Of a stretch of DNA of 6,210 nucleotides, positions 1 through 6,098 are shown one piece after another. Position 1 is the first letter of the stretch; every line of letters starts with the position of its first letter. The notes beneath the pieces were generated by a model. That model made no database searches and was not told the origin of the DNA. It saw nothing but the letters and a program-made list of their open reading frames with translations. The position numbers were made by a program, and so were the translations under genes. This DNA comes from JANNFX01 sp031380225 (lineage in GTDB: Bacteria; Pseudomonadota; Alphaproteobacteria; Rhizobiales; Hyphomicrobiaceae), in contig JANNFX010000233.1 in NCBI GenBank assembly GCA_031380225.1, forward strand, positions 1 to 6,210, written 5' to 3'.

Positions 1-538
1 CGTTCATCGCCGCAATCACGAGGCCGACGATAATGTCCGGCCACGCAGAATGCCAGACATATGCGGTGACAAGTCCGGCGCCGATGATGGCAAGGTTAGC
101 GGCGGTATCATTGCGAGCGGAAAGAAAGGCCGCGCGCGTTAGGCTACCGCCGTGATCCCGATAGCCGGCAAGGATCAACGCGCAAGTCCCGTTAACGATC
201 AACGCTCCGAGCCCGACGAGAGTTAGGATGAATGGGTCGGGAGCAACCGGCGCATTGAACTTCTGCCACACCGTCCACAACGTCGCGATGCCGGGCGCTA
301 GGAGGATCAGCGCGAGCACCATGCCGAGACGGGCGCGGTTCTTAACAGACCAAACCAGCGACAGCGCGATCAAGGCGTTGATCGACGCGTCTTCGAGAAA
401 ATCGATGCTGTCGGCAAACAGAGACACCGAACCGATCTTGATGGCGGCGGCGAACTCTATGCCGAAGTAGGCGAGATTGAGCGCCATGACGATCAGAACG
501 GCCTTGCGAAGACCAGATGCTGGCTGAGCTTCACTCAT
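1..538 (-). CDS. CDF-family cation transporter, N-terminal 179 residues (runs off the left edge)
   Basis: Inner-membrane transporter of the cation diffusion facilitator family, which exchanges divalent metal ions (Zn, Co, Cd, Fe or Mn) for protons. The ATG lies at 538-536 and the frame stays open to the window edge, so the C-terminal part is missing. Hydrophobic segments fall near residues 13-33, 37-63, 71-91, 103-126, 143-162 and 167 onward, matching six-helix CDF topology. Helix 2 carries the metal-site signature ADSIDFLEDA (42-51), giving a D46-x3-D50 pair. The matching helix 5 motif reads SARND (140-144), so Ser140 stands where most CDF proteins have His, with Asp144 kept. The segment PDIIVGLVIAAMN (167-179) is the usual start of helix 6. 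I see no strong Shine-Dalgarno. The gene is divergent from the phosphoesterase. The family is clear; the metal cannot be told, and the Ser substitution warns against assuming zinc. Confidence 0.85.
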   Translation of the reverse strand, partial: MSEAQPASGLRKAVLIVMALNLAYFGIEFAAAIKIGSVSLFADSIDFLEDASINALIALSLVWSVKNRARLGMVLALILLAPGIATLWTVWQKFNAPVAPDPFILTLVGLGALIVNGTCALILAGYRDHGGSLTRAAFLSARNDTAANLAIIGAGLVTAYVWHSAWPDIIVGLVIAAMN

Positions 539-682
539 CGGCTAGACGCGATGTCACGGTTGATATTTTTACAGACTGCCAAATTCATCAATCCGTCATC
601 GCTCTGTTACCTCGTGGTCGCGAAATCAGCATAGCACGCCCTTGTGAGATGCGGCTGGACTTTGTCTGGCGAACACAGGCGG

Positions 683-2293
683 ATGATGAACACTGAGCCT
701 CTTCCGAATTGGAACCGGCGCCGCATATTGGCCGCCCTCGGCGCAGCGGGTACATCGGTATTGTCGGCACGCGCAGATACGCTCGTTGGCAGCTCTGCAT
801 TTCCGGGCCAAAGTTCCGGCCTTGCTCAAGGCCTCGTTATTGAACAAGGCAGCGGTTTACAACGCGGCATTTCCAATGTCATGGTTTCGAATGGCCGCGA
901 GGTCGTGCTGACAGACGCGGCCGGCCGGTGGTCGCTTCCCGCCGTCGACGGAAGCAGGATTTTTGTTATCAAACCGGCACACTTTGACTATCTGACCGGC
1001 GCTGGAATTCCAGCGTTCTCCAAAGTGTTCGACGGCTCGCAACGCGCGCAATCGCCGATCGTGTTCCGCCTCAAACTCGCGCCCGAGCCGAAGCGATTCA
1101 ATGTCTTACTTTTCGCCGATACCCAGCCCGATAATATTCTGGAACTCGACTACGTGCGGCGCGAACTTTTAGCCGCGATGCAAATGACCGGCGCCCGGTT
1201 CGCCATCCATCACGGCGATGCTGTTGGTGATGACGTCCGGCTGCTGCCTGCCTATCGAGATATTCTAGATCAGACCGGCCTGACTTGGCATCACTGCCCC
1301 GGCAATCACGATATAGATTCTGATGCGGTCAAGTCGAATGACCCGTTCAAAACATGGCGGCATATCATCGGCCCGACGCACTATGCATTTCAGAGTGCGA
1401 ACGCGACATTTTTCGTTTTAAACAATGTTGCTTACGATCGGAGGGCTGCTCAATGTGGTCAATCGCGGCCCTATAGCGGGCGCATCGGTACCGAGCAGTT
1501 GGCGTTTATTAAAAACGTTCTCGCGCATACGCCAAGGGACCAACTGGTCGTCGTTTCGATGCATATTCCATTGGCCAGTATTGCTCACCGCGCTAGCCCA
1601 GCGGATACCACTGCCGATGCCGATGAACTGCTACAAATTCTAGCGCCATTCCCCCATGCCATCAGCTTTTCAGGGCACGCGCACGCGACCGAGCATCACT
1701 ATCTTGATTTGAAATCAGGTGCCGCCAGCCATGCGCCCCATCATCATCACGTATTGACGGCGTTTTGCGGAAGTTGGTGGAGCGGTCCGCTAGGGGTGAA
1801 CGGGATTCCTGACGCTGATAGTTGCGACGGCAGCCCCAGAGGCTATCATATTCTGGAAATCGACGGCCATTCGCATTCAACGCGGTTCGTTCCAAGCCTT
1901 GGCGAACCGGCCCGGCAAATCCGCGCCGGGGTCTATCGCTTTGGAAGTGAGCGGAACGGACGCCTTCAAGCTGACGATGACGGCCAGGTTCATTTTCTCG
2001 TCAATGTGTTTGATGGTGGTCCGCGAACCCGAGTCTACATAGAAATCTTGGGCAACTGCGGTACTTTGATCGAACTCAGTCGCACAGCTATTGCGGACCC
2101 GTACGTGAGCCGGCTTTTTGCAGAAAATTGTAAGCTGCTGAAACCCTGGGTTTCAGCCTCGCTATCGTCCCATATCTGGATGGCGCAAGTGCCATCGTCG
2201 ATTAGCGGCCGAACTTATCAGTGCCGAGTTCGCGTTGTTGGCGAATATGGCACGGCCTCGTCCCACGATCTTGACATCGAGTTCGACGTTTAA
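683..2293 (+). CDS. Tat-exported calcineurin-like metallophosphoesterase with N- and C-terminal accessory domains
   Basis: Predicted exported phosphoesterase with a two-metal active site; the substrate is unknown. ATGs lie at 644, 683 and 686. I chose 683 because it puts the twin-arginine motif (NRRRILAAL) at residues 11-19, followed by a hydrophobic stretch and an A-R-A cleavage site near residue 31; AGGCGG lies directly before it. The 644 start would add 13 residues (549 in total). Residues about 50-135 form a beta-rich, carboxypeptidase-regulatory-like domain (DAAGRWSLPAVDG). The catalytic domain follows: ADTQ (145-148), HHGD (176-179), PGNHD (206-210), VVSMHIPL (290-297) and SGHAHATEHH (330-339). 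The first motif has Gln where classic enzymes have His (D-x-H). CGSWWSGP and DGSPRGYHILEIDG, followed by an Ig-like C-terminus, fit my memory of the MetallophosN-MPE-MetallophosC architecture. The C-terminal stop overlaps that of the fasciclin gene. Codons such as TTA, ATA and CTA look commoner here than in the neighbours, by eye only. Confidence 0.88.
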   Translation: MMNTEPLPNWNRRRILAALGAAGTSVLSARADTLVGSSAFPGQSSGLAQGLVIEQGSGLQRGISNVMVSNGREVVLTDAAGRWSLPAVDGSRIFVIKPAHFDYLTGAGIPAFSKVFDGSQRAQSPIVFRLKLAPEPKRFNVLLFADTQPDNILELDYVRRELLAAMQMTGARFAIHHGDAVGDDVRLLPAYRDILDQTGLTWHHCPGNHDIDSDAVKSNDPFKTWRHIIGPTHYAFQSANATFFVLNNVAYDRRAAQCGQSRPYSGRIGTEQLAFIKNVLAHTPRDQLVVVSMHIPLASIAHRASPADTTADADELLQILAPFPHAISFSGHAHATEHHYLDLKSGAASHAPHHHHVLTAFCGSWWSGPLGVNGIPDADSCDGSPRGYHILEIDGHSHSTRFVPSLGEPARQIRAGVYRFGSERNGRLQADDDGQVHFLVNVFDGGPRTRVYIEILGNCGTLIELSRTAIADPYVSRLFAENCKLLKPWVSASLSSHIWMAQVPSSISGRTYQCRVRVVGEYGTASSHDLDIEFDV

Positions 2294-2865
2294 TTTGGTT
2301 GCTCTGGAGCTTCGGCGATAACGGGCGCGTCAGCCTCAAGCGCTGCTAACACGGCCGGTGGAATCAAGACCTTGTTGATGACGTGAATGATGCCATCGGT
2401 GGCGATGATATCGCCTTGAACAATTTTAGCGCCGGCAATATCGATGCCGCGGTTGGTGGTGATTTCGACTTCTGAGCCATCAACCGCATCCACCGTGTAG
2501 TTTTGGACCCGGGCTTTCATCAGTCTGTCCATCGGAAACTGGCCGGGAATGGCGTGATGCATCAGGATGGCTGACAATTGATCGCGGTGTTCGGGCGATA
2601 GCAGCTTTTTGCGCAAGCCGTCCGGCAAGGCATCGAAGGCTTCGTCAGACGGCGCGAACAGCGTCATCGGACCGACGTCAATTTCGGGATCGTCGAGGCC
2701 TGCGAGCTTTGTTGCCGCCATCATTTTGGCCAGCACGCCGGTGCGTTCGGCCGAGGCTTTGAGATCGACTTTGACGTAGCAGTCCTCTGCCATCGACTGC
2801 CCGGTGAAAAATGATAGTCCGGCCAGCAGCACGGCCATCGCCGCACCCAAAGACGTGTGTGTCAT
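2290..2865 (-). CDS. Secreted fasciclin (FAS1) domain protein
   Basis: Small secreted protein of 191 residues with a single FAS1 domain, a fold used for adhesion and cell-surface interactions; no enzyme activity is expected. The ATG at 2865 is chosen over a longer frame open to 2952 because it has GGGGAG 8 bases upstream and starts a normal signal peptide (hydrophobic core about residues 6-20, cleavage after Ala26 in QSMA-ED). The FAS1 hallmarks are present: H1 box TLFAPSDEAFDALP (68-81), a central LMHHAIPGQF (101-110) resembling the YHxxxG region, and H2 box DGIIHVINKVLIPP (157-170). After H2 there is only a short acidic, Pro-rich tail. There is no lipobox and no anchor, so the product is probably periplasmic or released. 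It is transcribed divergently from the redoxin operon and its stop overlaps that of the phosphoesterase. Confidence 0.9.
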   Translation of the reverse strand: MTHTSLGAAMAVLLAGLSFFTGQSMAEDCYVKVDLKASAERTGVLAKMMAATKLAGLDDPEIDVGPMTLFAPSDEAFDALPDGLRKKLLSPEHRDQLSAILMHHAIPGQFPMDRLMKARVQNYTVDAVDGSEVEITTNRGIDIAGAKIVQGDIIATDGIIHVINKVLIPPAVLAALEADAPVIAEAPEQPN

Positions 2866-2873
2866 CGTAAAGG

Positions 2874-2879
2874 CTCCCC
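2874..2879 (-). promoter_or_regulatory. Shine-Dalgarno of the fasciclin gene
   Basis: On the minus strand this reads GGGGAG, 8 bases before the ATG at 2865. It is the strongest ribosome binding site I found in the window, and it decides the start against the upstream in-frame extension to 2952. Confidence 0.7.
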
Positions 2880-3060
2880 TCAGCCTGCAGTGTTTTTGGT
2901 TCGTGTTCAGCGCGCTTTTTCGCGTCATCGCCGAATCTGATGCTCTCAGCATTTGCTGCGACGATCAATCGCGAAAATTGAAAAGACACCAACTTCTGTG
3001 GAGAGGCAATGCAGAGCTGCAACAACTGCCTCGGTATCAGCGTGCACGATTTTTAGTCTG

Positions 3061-3097
3061 GGCCAAAGTGGGCGGGCACTAAGCCGCCAGCTTGGCC
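3061..3097. repeat. Nested inverted repeat upstream of the redoxin promoter
   Basis: The outer arms are GGCCAA (3061-3066) and TTGGCC (3092-3097); the inner arms are GGCGG (3071-3075) and CCGCC (3084-3088), with an 8-base loop and a 4x3 internal bulge. An alternative smaller pairing, AGTG (3067-3070) with CACT (3077-3080), would compete. No T-run follows on either strand, so it is not a standard rho-independent terminator. It ends 2 bases before the proposed -35 box, which suits an operator, but this is inference. I saw no convincing gene in the rest of the 2866-3163 gap. Confidence 0.4.
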
Positions 3098-3099
3098 AT

Positions 3100-3128
3100 G
3101 TGACAGGCGCATGTCGTCCCTATATAAA
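3100..3128 (+). promoter_or_regulatory. Candidate sigma-70-type promoter of the redoxin-amidotransferase operon
   Basis: GTGACA (3100-3105) and TATAAA (3123-3128) each match the consensus at five of six positions and are separated by 17 bases. Transcription would begin near 3135, leaving a leader of about 30 bases with a weak AGG (3153-3155) 8 bases before the ATG at 3164. Assigned by eye only. Confidence 0.45.
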
Positions 3129-3163
3129 GGAGCACATACCGGCTTCCATTTTAGGTCAGAGAC

Positions 3164-3895
3164 ATGCTCAATCCGCTCACCCCCCCCGAACTCACCACGG
3201 CGCGATGGTTCAATGCCGCGACCCCGCCAACCCTGACAGCGCTCAAGGGACGGGTGGTGGTGATCGTTGCATTCCAGACCCATTGCCCCGGCTCGAATAA
3301 GTGGGGGATGCCGCAAGCGCAACGCTTGGCGCGCAACTTTAATGACGACGAGGTGGCGGTGATCGGCCTCAACACCGCTTTTGAAGATCATAAGAAGCAA
3401 GACGCCAAGGCGATCGAGGCCTTTATTGCCGAGCACGGGTTGACGTTTCCGATTGCCAAGGACCAGCCGAACGGCTCCGATACGCCGAAAACGATGACCG
3501 CTTATGAGCTGCAAGGGACGCCGGCCATCCTGATTATCGACCGGCAAGGGCGTCTGCGCCGTCATTATCTGGGCCAGGTCGACGACATCCGGCTGGCGGC
3601 CGAAATTATGGGCTTTGTAATCGAAGCCAGGGACGCGCCACGCGAGATATCGGCCGCGCTCGAACGCCGGTTTGCGTCGGCCCTCACCGATCCCGACGAG
3701 CATGTCCACGACGCTGACGGCGGCTGCTGCGGTGGGCATGACCACGATCACGGTGAACACAACCACCACGCTCATGAACACAACCATGACGGCGGCTGTT
3801 GCGGTGGCGACGATCATGACCATGATCACGGCGCTTCCGCTAAATCCGCCGCCAAAGCTGGCTGCGACGATCCCTCGTGCGAGTGCAAGACTTGA
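3164..3895 (+). CDS. Redoxin/peroxiredoxin-like protein with a His/Cys-rich metal-binding-like tail
   Basis: Cytoplasmic thioredoxin-fold protein of 243 residues with no signal peptide. Residues about 10-155 form the AhpC/TSA-redoxin domain: VVVIVAFQTHCPGS (31-44) with Cys41 in the active-site position, then WGMPQAQRLA (47-56), VAVIGLNTAFEDH (64-76) and the cis-proline loop GTPAILIIDRQGR (118-130). As I remember close rhizobial relatives, this site reads CPGC; here the second Cys is Ser44, leaving one Cys in the domain. Residues 180-243 form a tail with 14 His and 7 Cys, including two copies of DGGCCGG (185-191, 209-215) and two of EHNH (198-201, 205-208), ending GCDDPSCECKT. Such tails bind Zn, Ni, Cu or Co in other proteins, so metal binding is inferred. 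It is the first gene of an operon with the overlapping amidotransferase. Peroxidase, thiol-transfer or metal-handling roles are all possible. Confidence 0.85.
   Translation: MLNPLTPPELTTARWFNAATPPTLTALKGRVVVIVAFQTHCPGSNKWGMPQAQRLARNFNDDEVAVIGLNTAFEDHKKQDAKAIEAFIAEHGLTFPIAKDQPNGSDTPKTMTAYELQGTPAILIIDRQGRLRRHYLGQVDDIRLAAEIMGFVIEARDAPREISAALERRFASALTDPDEHVHDADGGCCGGHDHDHGEHNHHAHEHNHDGGCCGGDDHDHDHGASAKSAAKAGCDDPSCECKT
3716..3808 (+). repeat. Internal 72-base-offset direct repeat in the redoxin tail
   Basis: The 21 bases at 3716-3736 recur at 3788-3808 with two changes (19 of 21 identical), both copies encoding DGGCCGG. Between them, the 12 bases starting at 3755 (encoding EHNH) recur at 3776 with one change. 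The pattern suggests the metal-binding-like tail grew by short in-frame duplication. Confidence 0.7.
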
Positions 3896-4623
3896 GCACG
3901 TCCGCAACAAAGATCGCCGAAGTCATCCGGCACACACCACTAGATGGGCTGGGTTCGTTCCGGTCCGTGCTTGAGCGCCATGGCTATACGATCCGAATTG
4001 TCGAGCCATTCGCCGAGGACATCCAATCGCTCGACGCGGTCGCCCCCGATCTGATGCTGGTCATGGGCGGCGCCATCAGCGTCAACGACACGGCCCATTA
4101 TCCGTTCATCACTGACGAACTCAATTACATCGAGCGCCGATTGAAGTCCGGTAAGCCGATCATGGGCGCCTGTCTCGGCGGCCAGATGATCGCTAAGGCG
4201 TCAGGTGCGCGGGTCTATAAAAATTACACCCTCGAAGCGGGATATTTTCCGGTTACATTGACGGAAGCGGGGCAGGGGTCTTGCCTCGGCGAGATGGCTG
4301 TCAACGACGGCATGACCATGCATTGGCATAGCGACGTGTTCGACTTGCCCAAAGACGCAACCCGGTTAGCCTATTCAGCCGTGACCACCAACCAAGCCTT
4401 CGCGATCGGGCCCAATGTCCTCGGCCTGCAATTCCATATGGAAGCCGATCCGCGCACCGTTGGCGGCTGGATCGTCGCTTATGCCGGCGACATTGTCCGG
4501 TCGGGATTAGATCCGCACGCCATGCGCGCAGCGGTCAAATTGCACGGTCAAGGCTCGTCGGACGCAGGCGCCCGCGTGCTCGAACGGTGGCTCGGCGGCT
4601 TGAAGCCTAACGGGAAGGCCTGA
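3892..4623 (+). CDS. Class I glutamine amidotransferase-like protein (stand-alone GATase1)
   Basis: Cytoplasmic protein of 243 residues from the TTG at 3892, similar to the GATase domain of GMP synthase but without an attached synthetase. Such domains hydrolyse glutamine and pass ammonia to a partner, or act as gamma-glutamyl hydrolases. The full triad is visible: nucleophile Cys94 in MGACLGGQMIA (91-101), and His182 and Glu184 in LGLQFHMEADP (178-188). LMLVMGGAISVND (54-66) fits the oxyanion-strand region. I prefer TTG because it overlaps the redoxin stop as TTGA, typical of coupled translation, and gives a natural N-terminus (MSTSATKIAEVIRH). GTG at 3877 or 3883 is possible; no start has a strong Shine-Dalgarno. 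Its stop (4621-4623) directly abuts that of thiL. No synthetase partner is in the window, so the acceptor is unknown. Confidence 0.87.
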   Translation: MSTSATKIAEVIRHTPLDGLGSFRSVLERHGYTIRIVEPFAEDIQSLDAVAPDLMLVMGGAISVNDTAHYPFITDELNYIERRLKSGKPIMGACLGGQMIAKASGARVYKNYTLEAGYFPVTLTEAGQGSCLGEMAVNDGMTMHWHSDVFDLPKDATRLAYSAVTTNQAFAIGPNVLGLQFHMEADPRTVGGWIVAYAGDIVRSGLDPHAMRAAVKLHGQGSSDAGARVLERWLGGLKPNGKA

Positions 4624-5634
4624 TCAGGTTTTCTGAAAATGATCCCAGCCCGTGTTGCCGAGAACGAGAGTGCGGCCGCGCGCATCGGTGAATGCGATTT
4701 CACGGTCTGGTCTCAGGACGCCAATTTCGCGGACAGTGACGTGTGCTGCGCGTGCTGTGGTTTCGAACCCACTGGTTCGGGCTGGTGGAATACAGGCCAG
4801 CACCTCGTAGTCGTCGCCACCACATATTATTCGCGCAATCAGCTCTGGTTTTTGCGATAGGGCAGCCGTGGCGGCGCTCGAGAGCGGCAGTCGCGATGTT
4901 TCAATCAGGGCGCCGCTGCCACTAGCTGCAGCAAGTTTGCCGAGATCTTGCGCAAGTCCATCTGAGATATCCATGGCTGCAGACGCGTTGGCGAGCAGCG
5001 CCTCGCGCAGTGCGATACGCGGTTCTGGCCTCAGATAGCGCTGCAACACGAAGGTCTGTTGCTCGTCGCTGAGTTTCAGTGCCTTGGCCAGCGCCGCGTC
5101 TTGCCGAATCATCAAACCAAGCGCGCTATCGCCCACAGTGCCGCTGACATAGACGCGATCCCCGGACGAGGCGGTACTGCGCCGGATCATGCGCCCTTTG
5201 GGGATCAGGCCCATCGCGGTGATGATGATGGTCAGCGGCCCTGGGCGTTTATCCGTATCGCCGCCTGAGAGGTACATTCCGAACTTGGTTTGAGCGGCTT
5301 TGAGGCCGCCGGCGAAATCGCGCATCCAGTCAGCGCTTGGCGTTTCTGGAAATGAGAGCGCCATCTGATAGGCGAGGGGCACCGCGCCTTTAGCGATCAA
5401 GTCCGAAACATTGACTGCAAGAGCCTTCCAAGCGATGTCACGCGGACTATCTTCGGGAAAAAAATGCACGCCTGCCGCGATTGCATCTGTCGTGATGACA
5501 AGTTCGTGCCCATCGGGAACCGGAATGACGGCGGCATCATCGGTCAGCCCAAACGTGCCCGGTGCCTTCTGCGTCAGTGGAACGAGGTACGTTTGAATAA
5601 GATTGCTTTCAGATGTGATCGTCACGTTTGACAA
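4624..5634 (-). CDS. thiL: Thiamine-monophosphate kinase
   Basis: ThiL phosphorylates thiamine monophosphate with ATP to thiamine diphosphate, the last step of cofactor synthesis, in the cytoplasm. At 336 residues it has normal family length. Motifs run in order: TDDAAV (31-36, Mg-binding aspartates), ITTDAIAAGVHF (47-58), AWKALAVNVSDLIAKGA (68-84), SGGDT (123-127), MDISDGLAQDL (221-231), CGGDDYEVL (271-279) and the C-terminal GWDHF (329-333). In the substrate loop, Ala54 takes the place of the Glu I remember in most relatives (EGVHF). No ATG is available: the frame upstream is closed by a stop at 5677-5679, and the next internal Met is residue 91. The start must be TTG at 5634 or GTG at 5625, and neither has a clear Shine-Dalgarno. 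A REP-like palindrome begins 6 bases upstream. The usual nusB or ribH neighbours are absent. Confidence 0.95.
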   Translation of the reverse strand: MSNVTITSESNLIQTYLVPLTQKAPGTFGLTDDAAVIPVPDGHELVITTDAIAAGVHFFPEDSPRDIAWKALAVNVSDLIAKGAVPLAYQMALSFPETPSADWMRDFAGGLKAAQTKFGMYLSGGDTDKRPGPLTIIITAMGLIPKGRMIRRSTASSGDRVYVSGTVGDSALGLMIRQDAALAKALKLSDEQQTFVLQRYLRPEPRIALREALLANASAAMDISDGLAQDLGKLAAASGSGALIETSRLPLSSAATAALSQKPELIARIICGGDDYEVLACIPPARTSGFETTARAAHVTVREIGVLRPDREIAFTDARGRTLVLGNTGWDHFQKT

Positions 5635-5640
5635 CAGCCT

Positions 5641-5673
5641 GTAGGTTGGGCTGAGCCCTCTGCGAAGCCCAAC
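5641..5673 (+). repeat. REP-like palindrome headed by GTAG
   Basis: GTAG (5641-5644) is followed at once by GTTGGGCT (5645-5652), a 13-base loop, and the exact complement arm AGCCCAAC (5666-5673). A GTAG tetranucleotide 5' of an imperfect hairpin is the form of REP elements mobilised by RAYT (TnpA-REP) transposases. Sequences of the type GTAGGTTGGG...CCCAAC are, from memory, widespread in proteobacterial intergenic regions. A smaller hairpin, GGGCT-G-AGCCC (5648-5658), competes within it. No transposase gene is nearby, as is usual for dispersed copies. Confidence 0.6.
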
Positions 5674-5693
5674 ATCTCACGGCGCGTTGCGAA

Positions 5694-5765
5694 ATTGGGG
5701 GCAGACCCCTCACAACGGTGATCGAGAACAATTTCGGCTTTTAGTGTGCGGGGTCTGACCCCACT
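5694..5765. repeat. Inverted doublet of GGGGTC-type palindromes (REPIN-like)
   Basis: Two 21-base units (5694-5714 and 5745-5765) are inverted copies of each other, with 18 of 21 positions matching, separated by 30 bases. The right unit contains GGGGTCTGACCCC (5750-5762), itself a palindrome with a 1-base centre; the left contains its near-complement GGGGGCAGACCCC (5697-5709). The whole can fold into a long hairpin, or into one hairpin per unit. Two inverted palindromes with a short spacer is the layout of a REPIN. It lies 3 bases after the erpA stop and could also end or stabilise that transcript. There is no T-run, so it is not a classic terminator. Confidence 0.6.
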
Positions 5766-5768
5766 GCA

Positions 5769-6098
5769 CTATAACGCGAAACTATTACCGCAGCCGCATG
5801 AAGCGGTTGCATTCGGGTTGGTGATGCGGAACGCGGCACCCATCAGGTCGTCGACAAAATCGATTTGAGATCCAGACAGATATTCAAGCGACACTGGATC
5901 GATGAGTACGGTTGCACCGGCGCGCTCCAATTTCACATCATCGGCTTCGGCGCTGGGCACCAGATCGAATTTGTAGCTGAAACCCGAACAGCCGCCACCC
6001 TCGACCGAAATCCGCAAATTGGGCTTCGAGCAGTCACCGGCGGCAATTTCATTGATGCGCTCTGCTGCGCGCTCTGTCAGGGTCACGGAAAGGCTCAT
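5769..6098 (-). CDS. erpA: A-type iron-sulfur cluster carrier (ErpA/IscA family)
   Basis: A cytoplasmic carrier that receives Fe-S clusters from the scaffold and inserts them into apo-proteins. The ATG at 6098 gives 109 residues, the family's normal size; a longer frame open to 6185 adds 29 residues with no family likeness. The three cluster-ligating cysteines are all present: Cys37 in EGGGCSGF (33-40), and Cys101 and Cys103 in ASCGCGNSF (99-107). Other family features are LTERAAERI near the start, LIDPVSLEYLSGSQIDFVD (65-83) and FRITNPNA (90-97). ErpA and IscA are hard to separate by sequence alone. I name it erpA because no iscS, iscU or sufB neighbours are present and alphaproteobacteria usually keep a lone erpA. 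It is followed on the same strand, across the repeat cluster, by thiL. Confidence 0.9.
   Translation of the reverse strand: MSLSVTLTERAAERINEIAAGDCSKPNLRISVEGGGCSGFSYKFDLVPSAEADDVKLERAGATVLIDPVSLEYLSGSQIDFVDDLMGAAFRITNPNATASCGCGNSFAL

Noticed and set aside
228..470. Plus-strand open frame of 80 residues inside the transporter
   Set aside because: It is a shadow of the CDF gene on the minus strand, which has membrane segments and family motifs.
641..682. ATG at 644 as start of the phosphoesterase
   Set aside because: It puts 13 extra residues before the Tat motif and has no ribosome binding site; 683/686 gives a typical Tat leader. It remains possible.
2910..2925. Hairpin CGCG...CGCG around a T-run in the fasciclin leader, considered as a terminator or attenuator
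   Set aside because: The arms are only 4 bases and the T-run is in the loop, not after the stem.
2804..3082. Plus-strand open frame of 92 residues across the fasciclin start and the intergenic gap
   Set aside because: It overlaps the fasciclin signal peptide in antisense, has no ribosome binding site and no recognisable domain.
3053..3910. Long minus-strand open frame (285 residues) opposite the redoxin gene, with a Val/Met/Ala-rich start
   Set aside because: It is the antisense of the redoxin gene: the Val/Met runs are the complement of its CAC/CAT His codons, and no domain is recognisable. The plus-strand frame has clear family motifs.
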